From Heterocephalus glaber (Eukaryota > Chordata > Mammalia > Rodentia > Bathyergidae): a stretch of DNA of 64,000 nt. Each line of letters opens with the position of its first letter. Within the stretch, counting starts at the first letter, position 1. Both the position numbers and the translations under genes were made by a program. The notes beneath the pieces were generated by a model. The model saw only the letters and a program-made list of their open reading frames with translations. It made no database searches and was not told where the DNA came from. The stretch spans positions 10,351,647 through 10,415,646 of the forward strand of contig NW_004624776.1 of assembly GCF_000247695.1 (NCBI RefSeq), read 5' to 3'. This document shows positions 53,205 through 63,831 of this stretch, piece after piece.

Positions 53205-54375
53205 GTGAAAATGAGTGAAGAACAAATGACACTGGAGAGCTTCTTTGAAAAGGGGAAAGAGCCTATGATTAGACAGAAGACTCTAAAACTGCCAAGAAAG
53301 CTATGTTTTACAGAAAACATCAAGAGTCTCACTTCAATTACAGGTTCATTGCAACAGATGATTCACCTTCTCCACGCCTGCTTTGTGTAATATAATGGCA
53401 ATCAGGTATCCAATGAAACCATGAAACCTTCAAAACTGCTTTGCCGCATGGAGACCAAGCACACTACATTTAAAAGACAAGCCTCTGGAGTTTTTCAAAA
53501 GAGGAAAAAAATGTGAACACAAAGAACTGAAGCAATTATTGAAGGCCACCACTTCACCAAATGTGTCTGCCCTGACAGCATCATTCTTAGTGGCCAATCA
53601 CATTGCTAAAGCTAAGAAGCCCTCTACTATTGGTGAAGAGTTGATTCTGCCTATTGTTAATGACATTTATCATGAACTTTTAGGAGGGTGCAGTTCAAAA
53701 GGTGGCACATGTTCCTCTTTCAGCTAGTACCATAACTAGATGAAATGATGAATTAGCAGAGTATATCAAGACATACTTGTTAAAGAGGATTAATGAGACA
53801 CTGTGGTATGCAATCCAGACTGTTGAGTCTACCCAAGTTGACAACAAGACAACAATGCTTGTTTTTGTGTGACACATTTTATAGGATGTGCATGAGGGTA
53901 TGTTACTTGCACTTTTGTTGCTAATCAATACCACAGCTGTAGAACTATCCACATTGTTGAGTGATTACATAATCAGGAAAGCTTAGTTAGTCATTTTGTG
54001 TCAGTATATGTACAGATGGAGTGGCTGCCATTACTGGACAGCTTTCTGGTTTTACCACTCAGGTCAAAGAGGTCACTTCCAAATGTCAGTTTATGCACTG
54101 TATTTTTCATAGATAAATATTGACTAGTTGAAAAATGTTACCTAAAAAACTTCTGCAGGATGTGAATGAAATTGTCAACCACATTAAAGTATGTGCACTT
54201 AACTCATGTTTGCTCGTCCAGCTCTGTGAGATGGACACAACACACAGATCTTTTATACATAGAAGTGAGATGGCTTTCTAAAGATAGATTACTCGCCAGA
54301 GTTTTTGAATTATGAGAGCCACACCAGAGTTTTTTTGCAGTAGTAACACTGTCTTCCATCCTCCCCAGATGGAAC
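53205..54375 (+). pseudogene. hAT transposase relic (ZBED5/FAM200-like)
   Basis: Frames in the plus strand give an N-terminal part (MSEEQMTLESFFEKGKEP, 53209 on) and then VANHIAKAKKPSTIGEELIL (about 53590-53650), the signature of transposases related to the domesticated ZBED5 and FAM200 genes. A further piece reading SLCTVFFIDKY to VRWLSKD (about 54080-54290) fits later parts of the family. At least three frames are needed and there are many stops, so no product is expected. It is the interior of the flanking transposon, not a domesticated gene. Confidence 0.8.
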
Positions 54376-54587
54376 TGCCTAGTTGCAAGAAAACAAGCTC
54401 AGGGTCCCCACTGATTCTGCATTATGGAGAGTTGTACAGTTATTTCATTATGTATTACAATGTAATAGTAGAAATAAAATGCACAATAAATGCACGTGAA
54501 TCATGCTGAACACCCCCCACCCCAGTCTGTGGAAAAGCTGTCTTCCACAGTACTGGTCCCTGGTGCCAAAAAGGTTGGGGACTGCTG

Positions 54588-55190
54588 CTCTATAGTGACC
54601 TCACCCTAGTAGACACTTCAAGTTTCTGTCATGCCCTAGAGGGTAACATGATTGTACTGTATACTGTATCTGAGGAAAAAGACAGTATGGCTAAGAGTAA
54701 ACACTGACAATGTTTATGCTTTATTGGAAAATGAATTAGAAAATTAAAAGCATACAATTTCCATAATTGGGAGAGACGTTATAAACCATTTGATCCAGAT
54801 TCGTTATTTACAAGGGGTAAACTGGAACACAAAGTGCTTTGTGAAGGGCAAAGGGCTAATAACGGAAAATCAAGACTGGCAAACAGAGCTTTCCAATTTT
54901 CAACGTGACGTAAAGAAAATTTTCAACTCAAAATACTATGCAAGGAAGAACAAGAATTACGGAGAGGTTAATTCAAAGCGTCCTTTGGGATGTGTTGTCT
55001 CCTTTGCCCCCCCCCCCCCCCCCCCGGTGTTAATCTTCCTAATTGCTTTGGATGACATTAAAACAGTCTGTTTTTCTATATCCAGCCATTCACTGGGTCC
55101 TGGGCATCCTAGGGGATGGAGGGGGAGACAAAGAAAACTACCTTATGATTAAGCTCCACCAAGCATAGAAAACCCATGGAAGCATCAGTG
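54588..55190. other. FLT3 distal upstream region
   Basis: Unique-looking sequence between the transposon and the CpG island, with no SINE. It holds TGACGTAA (54906-54913), a CRE/bZIP-like site, and the C19 run. Candidate FLT3 regulatory DNA by position only. Confidence 0.45.
55007..55025 (+). repeat. C19 homopolymer
   Basis: Nineteen C in a row about 670 bp upstream of the FLT3 start; its length is likely polymorphic or uncertain in the assembly. Confidence 0.95.
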
Positions 55191-55614
55191 TGTGGCAGAG
55201 ATTCAGCGCCCTTCTGGGGGGGGCCTCAAAGATCCCCGAGTGCACAAGGAGGGAGGTTTGTGGTTCCCTGTTGTCCCCTCCCTACCCCTCTGGAATCTAA
55301 ACGAGAGGGTTTGGGGACTCCTGGGGACAGCAAAGCAGCCAGAGCCTTGGAGCCAGTGTAACTTCCCCGGCGGAACCGCGCCCAGTCTCCCCCGCCGCAG
55401 TCGGGGAGCCCCGGGCGCAGCCGAGTTCAGGCTGCGGACCGCGGCGGGCACGTGGGCTCGGCCGCAGCGCTGCGCCAGGCAACGGCTACCAGGCTGGGCC
55501 CAGCTTCGCAGCTCTCGCCTCGGCCCCTGCCTCTGGGGAGAGGGTTCCTCCCCCTTCCACTTTGCACCAGTCCGAGGGAATTTGCGGTCGGTGACGCGCA
55601 TCCTTAAGCGAGCC

Positions 55615-55696
55615 ACCTGCAGCGCGGGGCGCGCCGCTCCGGGCGGCTTCGCAGGGCTGGGCCGACGCGGCCTGGGGACCCCGGGCTCCGGAGGCC
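55615..55696 (+). promoter_or_regulatory. FLT3: FLT3 5' leader
   Basis: Sequence from ACCTGCAGCGCGGGG to GGGCTCCGGAGGCC closely resembles the human FLT3 5'UTR as I recall it. No upstream AUG lies between these points. The exact start site is inferred. Confidence 0.65.
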
Positions 55697-55739
55697 ATGC
55701 CGGTGTTGGCGCGGCACGGCGGCCGCCTGCCGCTGCTCG
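55697..55739 (+). CDS. FLT3: FLT3 coding exon 1 (signal peptide start)
   Basis: FLT3 is the class III receptor tyrosine kinase for FLT3 ligand, on the surface of haematopoietic stem/progenitor and dendritic-lineage cells. This short exon encodes MPVLARHGGRLPLL plus one base, the first part of the cleaved signal peptide; human FLT3, from memory, starts MPALARDGGQLPLL. The length (43 nt, phase 1) equals that of the human exon as I recall it, and a GTAAGG donor follows at once (55740-55745). The start has G at -3. The substitutions are conservative or fall in the poorly constrained leader. The following frame (GKAPLACSQ...) is intron. The next exon is beyond the window. Confidence 0.93.
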
Positions 55740-55745
55740 GTAAGG
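55740..55745 (+). other. FLT3: FLT3 intron 1 splice donor
   Basis: GTAAGG directly after the exon, an acceptable donor in the phase expected for FLT3. Confidence 0.9.
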
Positions 55746-56120
55746 CCCCGCTCGCCTGCTCGCAGCCCCCCGGCGTCCCGGGCGCGGCCCCTCGGCTCCC
55801 ACCCCGCGTTGGGGGACCGGGCACGCGCCCCTCCCCGCGCTCGCTCGTTCCCTCGCCGCCGCGCCCCTCCCCTCTTTCGCGCCCTCAAGTCTGGCCCCAA
55901 ACTTGCCCCCGGCCCCGGCTTTTCCCACCCCGCGTCCTCTGCCCTCTGGTCTGGCAAAGCTCCCGCATCGCGGCCGCGGTCCGAGCTACGGCCCGGACTC
56001 CGCAGGCGGCCTCGCCAGGGCTCCGCGCCAGGTCAGGGGCCGCGCACGGGGCCGGGCCGTCCGCGCGAGTCTGCGGCGGCCAGCGCGGCGCCAGGTGGCT
56101 CAGGACCTCTCCCCGACAGA

Positions 56121-56975
56121 CCTCTGCTCCTGTAGACTCCATCGGGGCCTCCTCTAACTCTTCTTTTGAGATTTTGATTTATGGAGTGAACTCTGATGGG
56201 AAAATGCGCCCGCATCCTCCTTCAAAGCCAGGTCATCTCCAGTAACGACTCCCTACCCCAACCCCTCCCCACCCCAACCCCGCCAGATTTTGGTCAGGTC
56301 AACGAATAGTTACTTTGGGAATATTATGCAAACAGGATTTATATATTAAAATACTAGCCGCCCCTTCCTCTGACATTCTCTTCTTATCCTAGGATTAAAC
56401 CCCACTAGGATTTTCAAGGACTCTGAGGACTGTCCTCTCAAATAGGTAATCTGCTGGCTGGCATAGTTGTGGGGGAAAAAAAAAATCTTCCAATCTAATT
56501 CGCGTCAGCTCTCTGTTTGGAAATATGAGAGGGTTGAATCGAATTTGGGTTGGAGGAGACAGAGCGCTCAGAGCCTGGAAGCTCTGGTTCTGTCTGCAAC
56601 CTTGGGACCGGCACTCACCGCCCCTCCTCACCGGCCTTTTCTGCCCAGTGACGGCTGCGTCCCCATCCAGCTCCAACATTCTAAGATTCTAAGTGAAGTC
56701 TGTGATAAACAGAGAAGATGTTTGCAATACAGACGCGCAGGATTTCTAATATTTTTTTACAATTAATTCGGAATTCTAGCATAAGAAATGTAAAATAAGG
56801 GAAAAATAGAAAAACAAAGACATTTTACGTTTTAAAAAAATCTTTACTAATTGCTGAGTATGTACATTTCAAATATATGGTACAATGTATTTTTCAGGTT
56901 CTATTAATATGAAAAGTTAGAGTTCTGTATTTAGTGTATTTTTCAGTAGCATAAAAAGGCTTTCTGAAGATACAA
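56121..56975. other. Intron stretch below the CpG island
   Basis: Unique, moderately GC-rich then AT-rich, without repeats. By position a candidate for intronic promoter-proximal elements. Confidence 0.35.
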
Positions 56976-56978
56976 AGG

Positions 56979-57012
56979 GGCCTGGAAATGTAGCTCAGTG
57001 GTAGAGCCCACG
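56979..57012 (+). repeat. ID-type SINE, 5' half only
   Basis: GGGCCTGGAAATGTAGCTCA and GTGGTAGAGCCC, then it stops: no B box, no A tail. Confidence 0.75.
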
Positions 57013-57099
57013 AAAGACCAGTATTTACAACTGCATTTAAGCTACATTGAATTATTTTATATGTAGGAAAGATTTCAGAAATTTCTGTCTCCTTCCAGA

Positions 57100-57875
57100 T
57101 TTTTGAAAATGCAGAATAACTTGCATACAGTAAATAGGCACAGATTTTAAGGAGTACAATTCCATTAGCAGTCTTAACATTAGTGTACCCACATTACTAT
57201 GGACTCAAGGTACGAAACAATTCCAGCCCTGCCCTCTCTGTCAAAATGGGCCCATAGATAACCACTAAATCACTTCTAATATCATAGATTGTTTTTTAAC
57301 CTGTTTTTGAAGTTCAAGTAAACCAAACCATTATTATGATACTTTTTAACTAATTAATTTGTTTATTTACTTATTTTTTGTGGTGCTAGGGATGGAACCT
57401 GGGGCCCAGCTCATGCTAGGCTAATGCAAGGACACCCCCCTTCCCCTATTATGTCTTTTATGTGGAACTTCTTTTATTCAACCTTATGATTATGAGATAT
57501 AATGTCTCTGTAGCAGTGGTTCTCATTTTAAAAATTGGTGGTTGCCATCCTTGGTATGAATACACTTTATAATTCGTACCATTCTATTTGTATACCAACC
57601 ATTTATCACTGAAAACATTTGTTTTATATTGTTATGAATAATATGGCTGTGAATATACTTTTACACACTTTTTGGCAGGTATGAACACCCATTTCTCTTA
57701 GGATTATATAACAAATGGAATTCTTGGATCATAGGAAAGACATATGTTCAGTTTTGGTAGATACTGTCCATTTCCAAAGTGGTTGTACCAGTTTACATTC
57801 TTACTAGCAGTATATGGCAGTTCCAGTCCTCATATCTTTGGAACTGCTTATTATATTTTTTAATAAAATGAGAAG
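57100..57875 (-). repeat. Old L1 3' region, antisense, with SINE
   Basis: TTAAGGAGTACAATTCCATT, TGTTATGAATAATATGGCTG, GGAATTCTTGGATCATAGGA and GTGGTTGTACCAGTTTACAT follow L1 in reverse. Confidence 0.7.
57378..57440 (-). repeat. ID-type SINE, old
   Basis: GTGGTGCTAGGGATGGAACC and CATGCTAGGCTAATGCAAGG. Confidence 0.7.
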
Positions 57876-57990
57876 CTTAAAAGCTAGGACCTTAAAATGT
57901 TTAAAAGCTTTAAATTCCTTGAATTATTAGGTGAGATCCCCATTTCCCTTATGTTGTAAATACTATCTTTCATGAACAGTGATGAAGTTT

Positions 57991-58071
57991 TTTTTTTTTG
58001 TACGGGGGATTGAACTCGGGACCTTGTACTTGCTGGGCAGGTGGCAGAACCACTGAGCTAAATCCCCGGCC
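57991..58071 (-). repeat. ID-type SINE with TSD
   Basis: GTACGGGGGATTGAACTCGG to GCTAAATCCCCGGCCC. (G/A)TGATGAAGTTTTT on both sides. Confidence 0.93.
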
Positions 58072-58074
58072 CAA

Positions 58075-59095
58075 TGATGAAGTTTTTGTTGTTGGAAGAA
58101 TGTGAAAGTATTCTCCATGGCCTTATTTGCATTGCATGCTGGTAATGGAAAGAGAGGAGTATTTCAATATTTCAGTAACTGTGATACGATCTCTTTCATT
58201 AGTGTCAAAAAATTCATAGTCAAAGCCTTGAATTGCACACTCTAGTAGCCATGCTTTAGTGCCTTCTTATAGCAGGCACTGTGTCAGTCTCATAATAGCC
58301 ATCCTTTGCCCTTTTGCTTTTCTTCCTGTATTTCCCTTCTTGTGAACTGCTGGCCCAAACAGGAATGAGTTAGGAGAAGGTGCAGGGAAACGATGCTGGG
58401 CAAAGATTAGTGTTTGGATTGGATGGGACACTAGACCTGGTGACCTGACATTAAAGCCCCTCAAGCTCTAAAAGTCTAATTATAATTCTTGCCATCATCT
58501 AGGTTTTGATTAGCTATTGATTTATTCTTAGGTACTTCATATGCAGGAAGTTTAACTGGGAACTACTTGCTTTACACTAAAAAGTAGCTCTTGTTTTTAT
58601 AACTAAAAAGGTACTTATAGTAACTTTCAGTTAAGATTTGTTGTGGTTGAATTCTGTTGTTTAACTGAAAAAGTAATCAGGTAAGGAGATTTTAAATATG
58701 GGGAAGAAGACATATTCTTAGGGAAGACTTCAGATAAAAAAATGAAAAGAAAGCAGGGGGAAAACAGTTTTTAAAAGAATTATTTATAAAATTTTCTTGA
58801 ATACCTATTTCTGTAGTAGCCATAAGGGGTTCAAAGATGAAGGAGATGGAGGTAGGGAAACTTACATTATTTAACTAGTTTTATTCTATTTAACAAGTCC
58901 ATGGTCTTTTTGGGGGGGGAACATTTAAACATGATGCTTTCTTTTAGTTAATTAAACTTCCCAACAGTCATTTCTTACATGATTTTCAGTAGGTGATGGA
59001 GAGTAACAGGAGTCGAAGTAGTATCAATAGTTATTTTCATCATTAAACATCTACCAGGTTAAAAATCAGGGAAATTTAAACCAGTTCAGAATAGG
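58075..59095. other. Unique FLT3 intron stretch
   Basis: About 1 kb with no recognisable insertion. Short frames only. Confidence 0.4.
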
Positions 59096-59104
59096 AATCC
59101 AGTT

Positions 59105-59192
59105 TTTTTTTTTTTTTTTGGTACCAGGGATCGAATTCAGGACCTTGTGCTTGCAAAGCAGGCTCCGTGCCACCAAGCTAAATTCCCGGTCT
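59105..59192 (-). repeat. ID-type SINE with TSD
   Basis: Long T run, GGTACCAGGGATCGAATTCA to GCTAAATTCCCGGTCT. GGAATCCAG on both sides. Confidence 0.93.
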
Positions 59193-59337
59193 GGAATCCA
59201 GGTTTTTTACTCCCTAAAACTTCTTAAATATGGATTGATTTCTACAGCAAAGAAAATGCTTTATCATTTAAAATGAATGGACCGTTCCAAAATTAAATAT
59301 GGCCACATTTTACGTCTTGGAAGGAAACAATTTTTTC

Positions 59338-59393
59338 TTTATTTATTTTTATTTATTTATTTTTTTGGTATCGGGGATTGAACTTGGGTCCTA
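59338..59393 (-). repeat. ID-type SINE, 3' half only
   Basis: TTTA/T tail and GGTATCGGGGATTGAACTTG, then GGTCCTAGC; 5' part missing. Confidence 0.82.
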
Positions 59394-59404
59394 GCAACAA
59401 CAAT

Positions 59405-59532
59405 TTTTTTCTTTTTTTAAATGGGGCCTCATTGTGTTGCCCAGGCTGCTTTTGAACTCCCTGGCTCAAATGATCCTCCTGCTTTACCCTCCCGAGTGAC
59501 TGGGCCTGCAGGTGCTTGTCATCACACTGAGC
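59405..59532 (-). repeat. B1-like SINE
   Basis: T run, GGGGCCTCATTGTGTTGCCC to CCGAGTGACTGGGCCTGCAG. Confidence 0.83.
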
Positions 59533-59557
59533 AAGAAGCAATTTTTAAGTGATTCTT

Positions 59558-60175
59558 TTTTTTCTTTTAAATTATTTTATTGGTACATTTTAGGCATATA
59601 ATACTTTCACATTTATCATTGGGTGCTTTTACCTGTACATGATGTATCTTGGTTCTTATTTTTTTCCCCATTACCTGTGCATCCTTCACCCCCTCTACCC
59701 TTCCCTATTTGCATAGATTTCGTTTCCATTTTTTTTCTTTTCTCCTAATTTTTCCTTTCCCTTCTTTTCTTTCCCCTTCCCCTCCCACCACCCCTACACC
59801 TTTGGACCTTTTAATATTTCAAATTATCAATTAATTATTCATTTTAATCATTTTAATCCTTATTTTTACACTTTCAGTTTCTCACACTAGAGAAACTATT
59901 CGGTATTTACACACTTATGCCCTATTTATTTCACTTAAAGAGTATGGCCTAAATATGCATCTATTTAGCTATAAATGTCTCTAGTTTCTCATTCTTTATG
60001 GTTGAGTAGTACTCCATTTTATTAGAAAACCACATCTTCTTTATCCAGTCTCCAGTTGATGGGCACTTGGGCTGTTTCTAAGCTTTAGCTATTACAAACT
60101 GTGCCGCTCTAAACATGGGTGCACATATATCGCTGTGGTATGATTCTTTTAATTCTTTGGGGAAGATACCCAGCA
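59558..60175 (-). mobile_element. 5'-truncated L1 with TSD
   Basis: Antisense L1 3'UTR and ORF2 end (ATTTCAAATTATCAATTAAT-type tail, GGTTGAGTAGTACTCCATTT, CCGCTCTAAACATGGGTGCA). Flanked by 15-bp TTTTAAGTGATTCTT at 59543-59557 and 60176-60190, exact. Same subfamily as the L1 at 28070 but with a longer 3'UTR. Confidence 0.94.
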
Positions 60176-60190
60176 TTTTAAGTGATTCTT

Positions 60191-61485
60191 TGAAAATATT
60201 TGTTGACTACATTTTTTTCCCCCAGAGAGCATTCCTATTCCCTTGAGAAGCTCACAGGATGGCTCTGCTTTGATAATCTCTCTGCAGTTCCGTAGGTTCC
60301 TCCTATGTCCTCACTCTCTAATGAATCTCAGATAGCAATGTGGCAGGAGCCCTGTCATACACTGCTCAAGACTGCCATCTTTAAAAAAGGTTGGCATCTT
60401 GCTTACTCCCAAATACCCACCAGACAGTGTCCCAGTCATTGAGTGAAGATTTCAATTTGACAAAAAGCAAGTGATATCAAGAGTACTGTATTTTATTATT
60501 TTTCTTGATTTTGAAAAGCATCTTGCAGATAATAGGAGTAATAAGAAGAAAGGAAATCTGAGGGACTGAAAATTGGCTTAGCCTGTTTATAGTTTGATCT
60601 TGCTTGTCCTTCATTTACTCAAATAGCAAACTCTTGAGACTCACAGTAGGCAGTTTGTCTGAGTGGAGCCCTTTGTTTTTCTTAGGTGACTTTGTGACCC
60701 TAAGATTTTTCCCCATCACTTCCAAAAAAGCTTTAGCTGTTTCTCAGGTAGCCATAGTTATACGGTTAAAGGTTTTTCTGTCTTTTGGGAGTCTGTGCGC
60801 TTTATACCTAACTGATTTAGTTACTTCTGATCTGTGCTTTCTATCACTGTATCCTCAGTGGTCCTGAAGTGATGAAAGCTTTTATAGAAGTCACTGATGA
60901 TCGTTAGTTTGACTCATGCAATTCTGTTCTTTGGGTACCAACACATGTGAAGGAAATATAAAAATAATATAAAGTTCACACACACAGTGTTCTTTTGTGG
61001 CTAGAGGAATTGCATAAGATCCTAAAAGAGGAACTCTTGGTATTTTTATGTTAAACAGTAAAAAATATTTTTTCACTGCTGTCATTATAAGGTCAATTGG
61101 TAGCCAAGAATCTTCCATGGAAGTCTTTAGTGTGTACTAAAGCAGGATATTGCCATTATTTTTTTCCTGTACTGCATTTTGATGATAAGATATTCCCCAA
61201 ATTGAGTTTTATTTTTTGTTACGATTTTCATAAGGTTAGATATTCTGTTCTTGGAGGCAATGCAGATACATGTATTAGGACTAACAGCACAGTTAGGAAA
61301 CATGTGCTCTTCACTTTGGCAAGGAAATTCTCTGCACTTAAGTTCCTCATTTGTAAAGTGGAGCTATCTTACTCTTTCATCAGATAATGCCTGTAGAGCC
61401 CAGCTGCACTACATATTAGGCAGGTGCTTTGCAGAATTCTGAAGAAATCAGTAGGATTTAGAGTCAGTCAGAAGGATTGACAATT
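60191..61485. other. Unique FLT3 intron stretch
   Basis: About 1.3 kb without recognised repeats, the longest such run in the right-hand intron. Short frames on both strands have no known product. Confidence 0.4.
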
Positions 61486-61486
61486 T

Positions 61487-61527
61487 CCTTCCTTCCTCCC
61501 TCCCTCCCTTCCTCCCTTCCTTCCTTT
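61487..61527 (+). repeat. (TTCC/CCCT)n simple repeat
   Basis: CCTT-rich pyrimidine run. Confidence 0.9.
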
Positions 61528-61607
61528 TCTCACTCTCTCCCTCTGTTACTCTTCCCATAGAAGTTTTTAGAGCATTGTTTATGTCCAGGACCTATGTTAA
61601 ACGTTGC

Positions 61608-61678
61608 ACGGGGGCAGGGGATTTAGCGTAAAGGCACCGTACTGCACAAAACAAAACAACAACAGAAAAACCTGTTGC
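61608..61678 (+). repeat. ID-type SINE with internal deletion
   Basis: GGGGCAGGGGATTTAGCGTA, CACCGTACTGCAC, then a CAAAA-rich tail; B-box region lost. GTTGCACGGGG on both sides marks the insertion. Confidence 0.82.
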
Positions 61679-61680
61679 AC

Positions 61681-61770
61681 GGGGCTGGGGGTATAGCTCG
61701 CTTTTAAAGCACTTGCCTAGCATATGTGAGGCCCTGAGTTCCATCCCCAGCACCACACACACACATACAC
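61681..61770 (+). repeat. ID-type SINE, older subtype
   Basis: GGGCTGGGGGTATAGCTCGC, GAGTTCCATCCCCAGCACCA and a CA tail; the younger SINE inserted at its 5' edge. Confidence 0.87.
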
Positions 61771-61774
61771 TTGC

Positions 61775-62718
61775 CATCCAGCACTTATACTAGTTCCTTC
61801 CTTTGAAGAGCTCACAGATCAGTGATGCAGCCAGCAGGGAAAGATCAGACACGAAGACTGAAAATTATGCTGTGATTTTAGAAATATGCACAAAATTTAA
61901 GCCTCTGCCCAAACAGAAAGTAAAGCAAAGCTTCAACAAAAAGTAATGTCAGAGCCATGATTAGGAAGATCAGTGAGGGCTTACAGAGAAAATGGAGGGC
62001 AAGACCATTCCCAGCAAATAGGATAGTAAAAAACAAGGTTCAGAGATGACAAATAGGAAGTAGATGCTGCTGGGACCCAGTGTATAAAATCTCCAGGATT
62101 AGAGTAACTGTCATTATAAAGTTGCACATCAGCAAACTGTTTAAAGACTGCTCAATGAGTAGTTGGAAAAAAGATCCACCTTGTACACTGAGCATCTTAT
62201 ATAATGTACAAGGAATATTGTGGCACTGTGCCAAAGGACTGGGACCACACTGTGTAGATGGTCTCTGGATGGGTTTCAAGGGGCTCTGTGTGTGTGTGTG
62301 TGCACGCAGGCACACACACATACACACACATGCATGCGGGATGATCACGAGTTCAGTCGTTCATTCATTATTTATCTTTAGAGAGTGGATTAATTACTTT
62401 AATTAGATTTTCAAAAGGATTTGTGATTCAGAAAAGGGTAGGAACCATTGCTGTCAGTTGTGGAGGCTGTTAAACTGAGAATTTGTATTTTAGAAAGGCA
62501 TTCTGCTGTCCATGTGGAGGATGGATACTGGGTCAACAGGACTATGGAGGCCAGGTAGATAGGAAGTTGTTGGCAGTAATTCAGGCCAGAGACAACCACA
62601 AAGGCTTTAGTTAGAGCAGTGGTAATTGAGATGCAGGAAATAGTCAAGAAGGCAAAATCAATAAGTTTGGTACTTGACTGGGTGATGGAAGCATGAAGAA
62701 AGAGTCAAAAATTACTTT
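61775..62718. other. Unassigned FLT3 intron stretch
   Basis: Unique-looking; contains a TG/CA microsatellite at 62287-62335. Confidence 0.4.
62286..62336 (+). repeat. (TG)n-(CA)n repeat
   Basis: A TG run followed by a CA run, able to form a hairpin or Z-DNA. Confidence 0.9.
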
Positions 62719-62721
62719 GAG

Positions 62722-62836
62722 AGCCCGATAGGGTGGCATACAACTATAGTCCCAGATATTTGGGAAGCTGGGGCAGGAGAATTGCTTGAGTCCAGAAGTT
62801 TGAGACCAGCCCGAATAATATAGTGAGACTCAGGGC
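62722..62836 (+). repeat. B1-like SINE
   Basis: GCCCGATAGGGTGGCATACA, GGAAGCTGGGGCAGGAGAAT and GAGACCAGCCCGAATAATAT. Confidence 0.82.
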
Positions 62837-62926
62837 AGCGGGGGAGAAGGAGAAAAGGAAGGAAGGGGGAGGGAGGAAGGAAGGGGGAGGGAGGGAAGAA
62901 AGGAAGAAAAAGGGAGAGGGAAAGGC
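62837..62926 (+). repeat. Polypurine (GGAA/GGGA)n tract
   Basis: Purine-only run grown from the tail of the adjoining B1. Confidence 0.9.
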
Positions 62927-63139
62927 TTCTGAGTGTCTAGCTTCCATGATAGTGGATATGTTGGTACTAATTGAGGGAGAGAGATGAAGCAAGCCTAAGG
63001 AGATGAGTTTAACTTTGATGTAAGTTTCCCGGGAAGCCATACACGTAGAGGTTTGAAACTCATAAGTAAATAGTGGTTACGATCATGCGAATCTACAGAG
63101 AAAGAATACAGAATGGAAGGGTAGTGTGAATAGGACCTT

Positions 63140-63272
63140 AGTCTACTGCTGTTATTTACCAGATGAGGAAAATGGGGCTCAAAGAGGTTAAATAACTTGC
63201 TCAAATTCAAAGCTATCCAAGCTAAACTTTCACGGGAGGGACTTAGAACTCAAGTCTGTAATTCTTACCTGG
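63140..63272 (-). repeat. MIR, antisense
   Basis: ACCAGATGAGGAAAATGGGG, GGTTAAATAACTTGCTCAAA and TTAGAACTCAAGTCTGTAAT. Confidence 0.78.
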
Positions 63273-63641
63273 TTTTCCTTGCTTCAGAAAAAGGTTTGGC
63301 TTGAAAATGTGTCTTGACATCTTCGTGTTTGTTTTGCAAGGTCTAATTCCATATATCTTTCAGTAGAGAGTAGAGCTTACGTTGACCTGAAGTGCAGTGA
63401 TTAGTGCCAATTTTTTCCAATGTCCCTCTACTCCTACACCAGTCTTTTTCTTTCAGCCACTTTGAGAATTTTTTTTTTCTCTCAATTCCAAAGTTTCACT
63501 CTGAATGGGAATTTCCACTGGGGTTTTGCAGTGGATTCTTGGAAAGAACCTTAATATTAATGGTAGCAAATTTTCCTTTAGCCTTTCAAAAGTTAGATTT
63601 ATTGAGGTATAGTTTTCATATAGTAAGTTTTGCCATTTTAT

Positions 63642-63743
63642 TTTATTTATTTATTTATTTATTTATTTGGGTACCGGGGATCGAACTCAGGTCCTTGCGC
63701 TTGCCAGGCAGGCGGCACAACCACTGAGCTAAATCCCCAGCCC
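63642..63743 (-). repeat. ID-type SINE with (TTTA)n tail
   Basis: TTTATTTATT tail, GGTACCGGGGATCGAACTCA to GCTAAATCCCCAGCCC. Very close to the inferred young consensus. CATTTTA / CAATTTTA flanks. Confidence 0.93.
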
Positions 63744-63831
63744 AATTTTACCTTTTTAAATGTATAGTTCTATAAGTTTATTTAAAAATAGTCATGAAAC
63801 TGATACATAATATAGGTTTTTCTAGTCCCCC

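Larger units (their letters stand above)
52385..54587 (+). mobile_element. hAT-type DNA transposon with decayed transposase
   Basis: The right end, read inward, is CAGCAGTCCCCAACC; the left end is CAAGTGTCTTCAATCC. These are imperfect terminal inverted repeats of hAT type. Flanking 8-mers TTCCATAG and CTCTATAG match at 6 of 8, as an aged 8-bp target duplication would. Pieces such as TGTTAGGAACCAGGGCATAC and GAGAGGTTTGACTGCACAGA agree with a common mammalian MER1/Charlie-group element, to my memory. The autonomous interior is present (see transposase relic). An L1 3' end sits inside. Confidence 0.85.
55190..56120. promoter_or_regulatory. FLT3: FLT3 CpG island / promoter
   Basis: GC- and CpG-dense block around FLT3 exon 1 with no TATA box at the expected distance. 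The long open frames on both strands across it (up to 241 codons) are low-complexity Arg/Pro/Gly/Ala frames produced by GC content, not genes. Confidence 0.82.

Noticed and set aside
53205..54375. A domesticated ZBED5/FAM200-type gene
   Set aside because: Frames are broken by many stops, and the segment lies within transposon ends and an 8-bp duplication, so it is a decayed transposase.
55203..55928. 241-codon minus-strand open frame over FLT3 exon 1
   Set aside because: Arg/Gly/Ala/Pro-rich low complexity from CpG-island base composition. Other frames across the same block are open too, and nothing resembles a known protein.
55741..56245. Extension of the FLT3 frame to 182 codons
   Set aside because: Residues after position 14 are translated intron; a GTAAGG donor in the correct phase follows the 43-nt exon.
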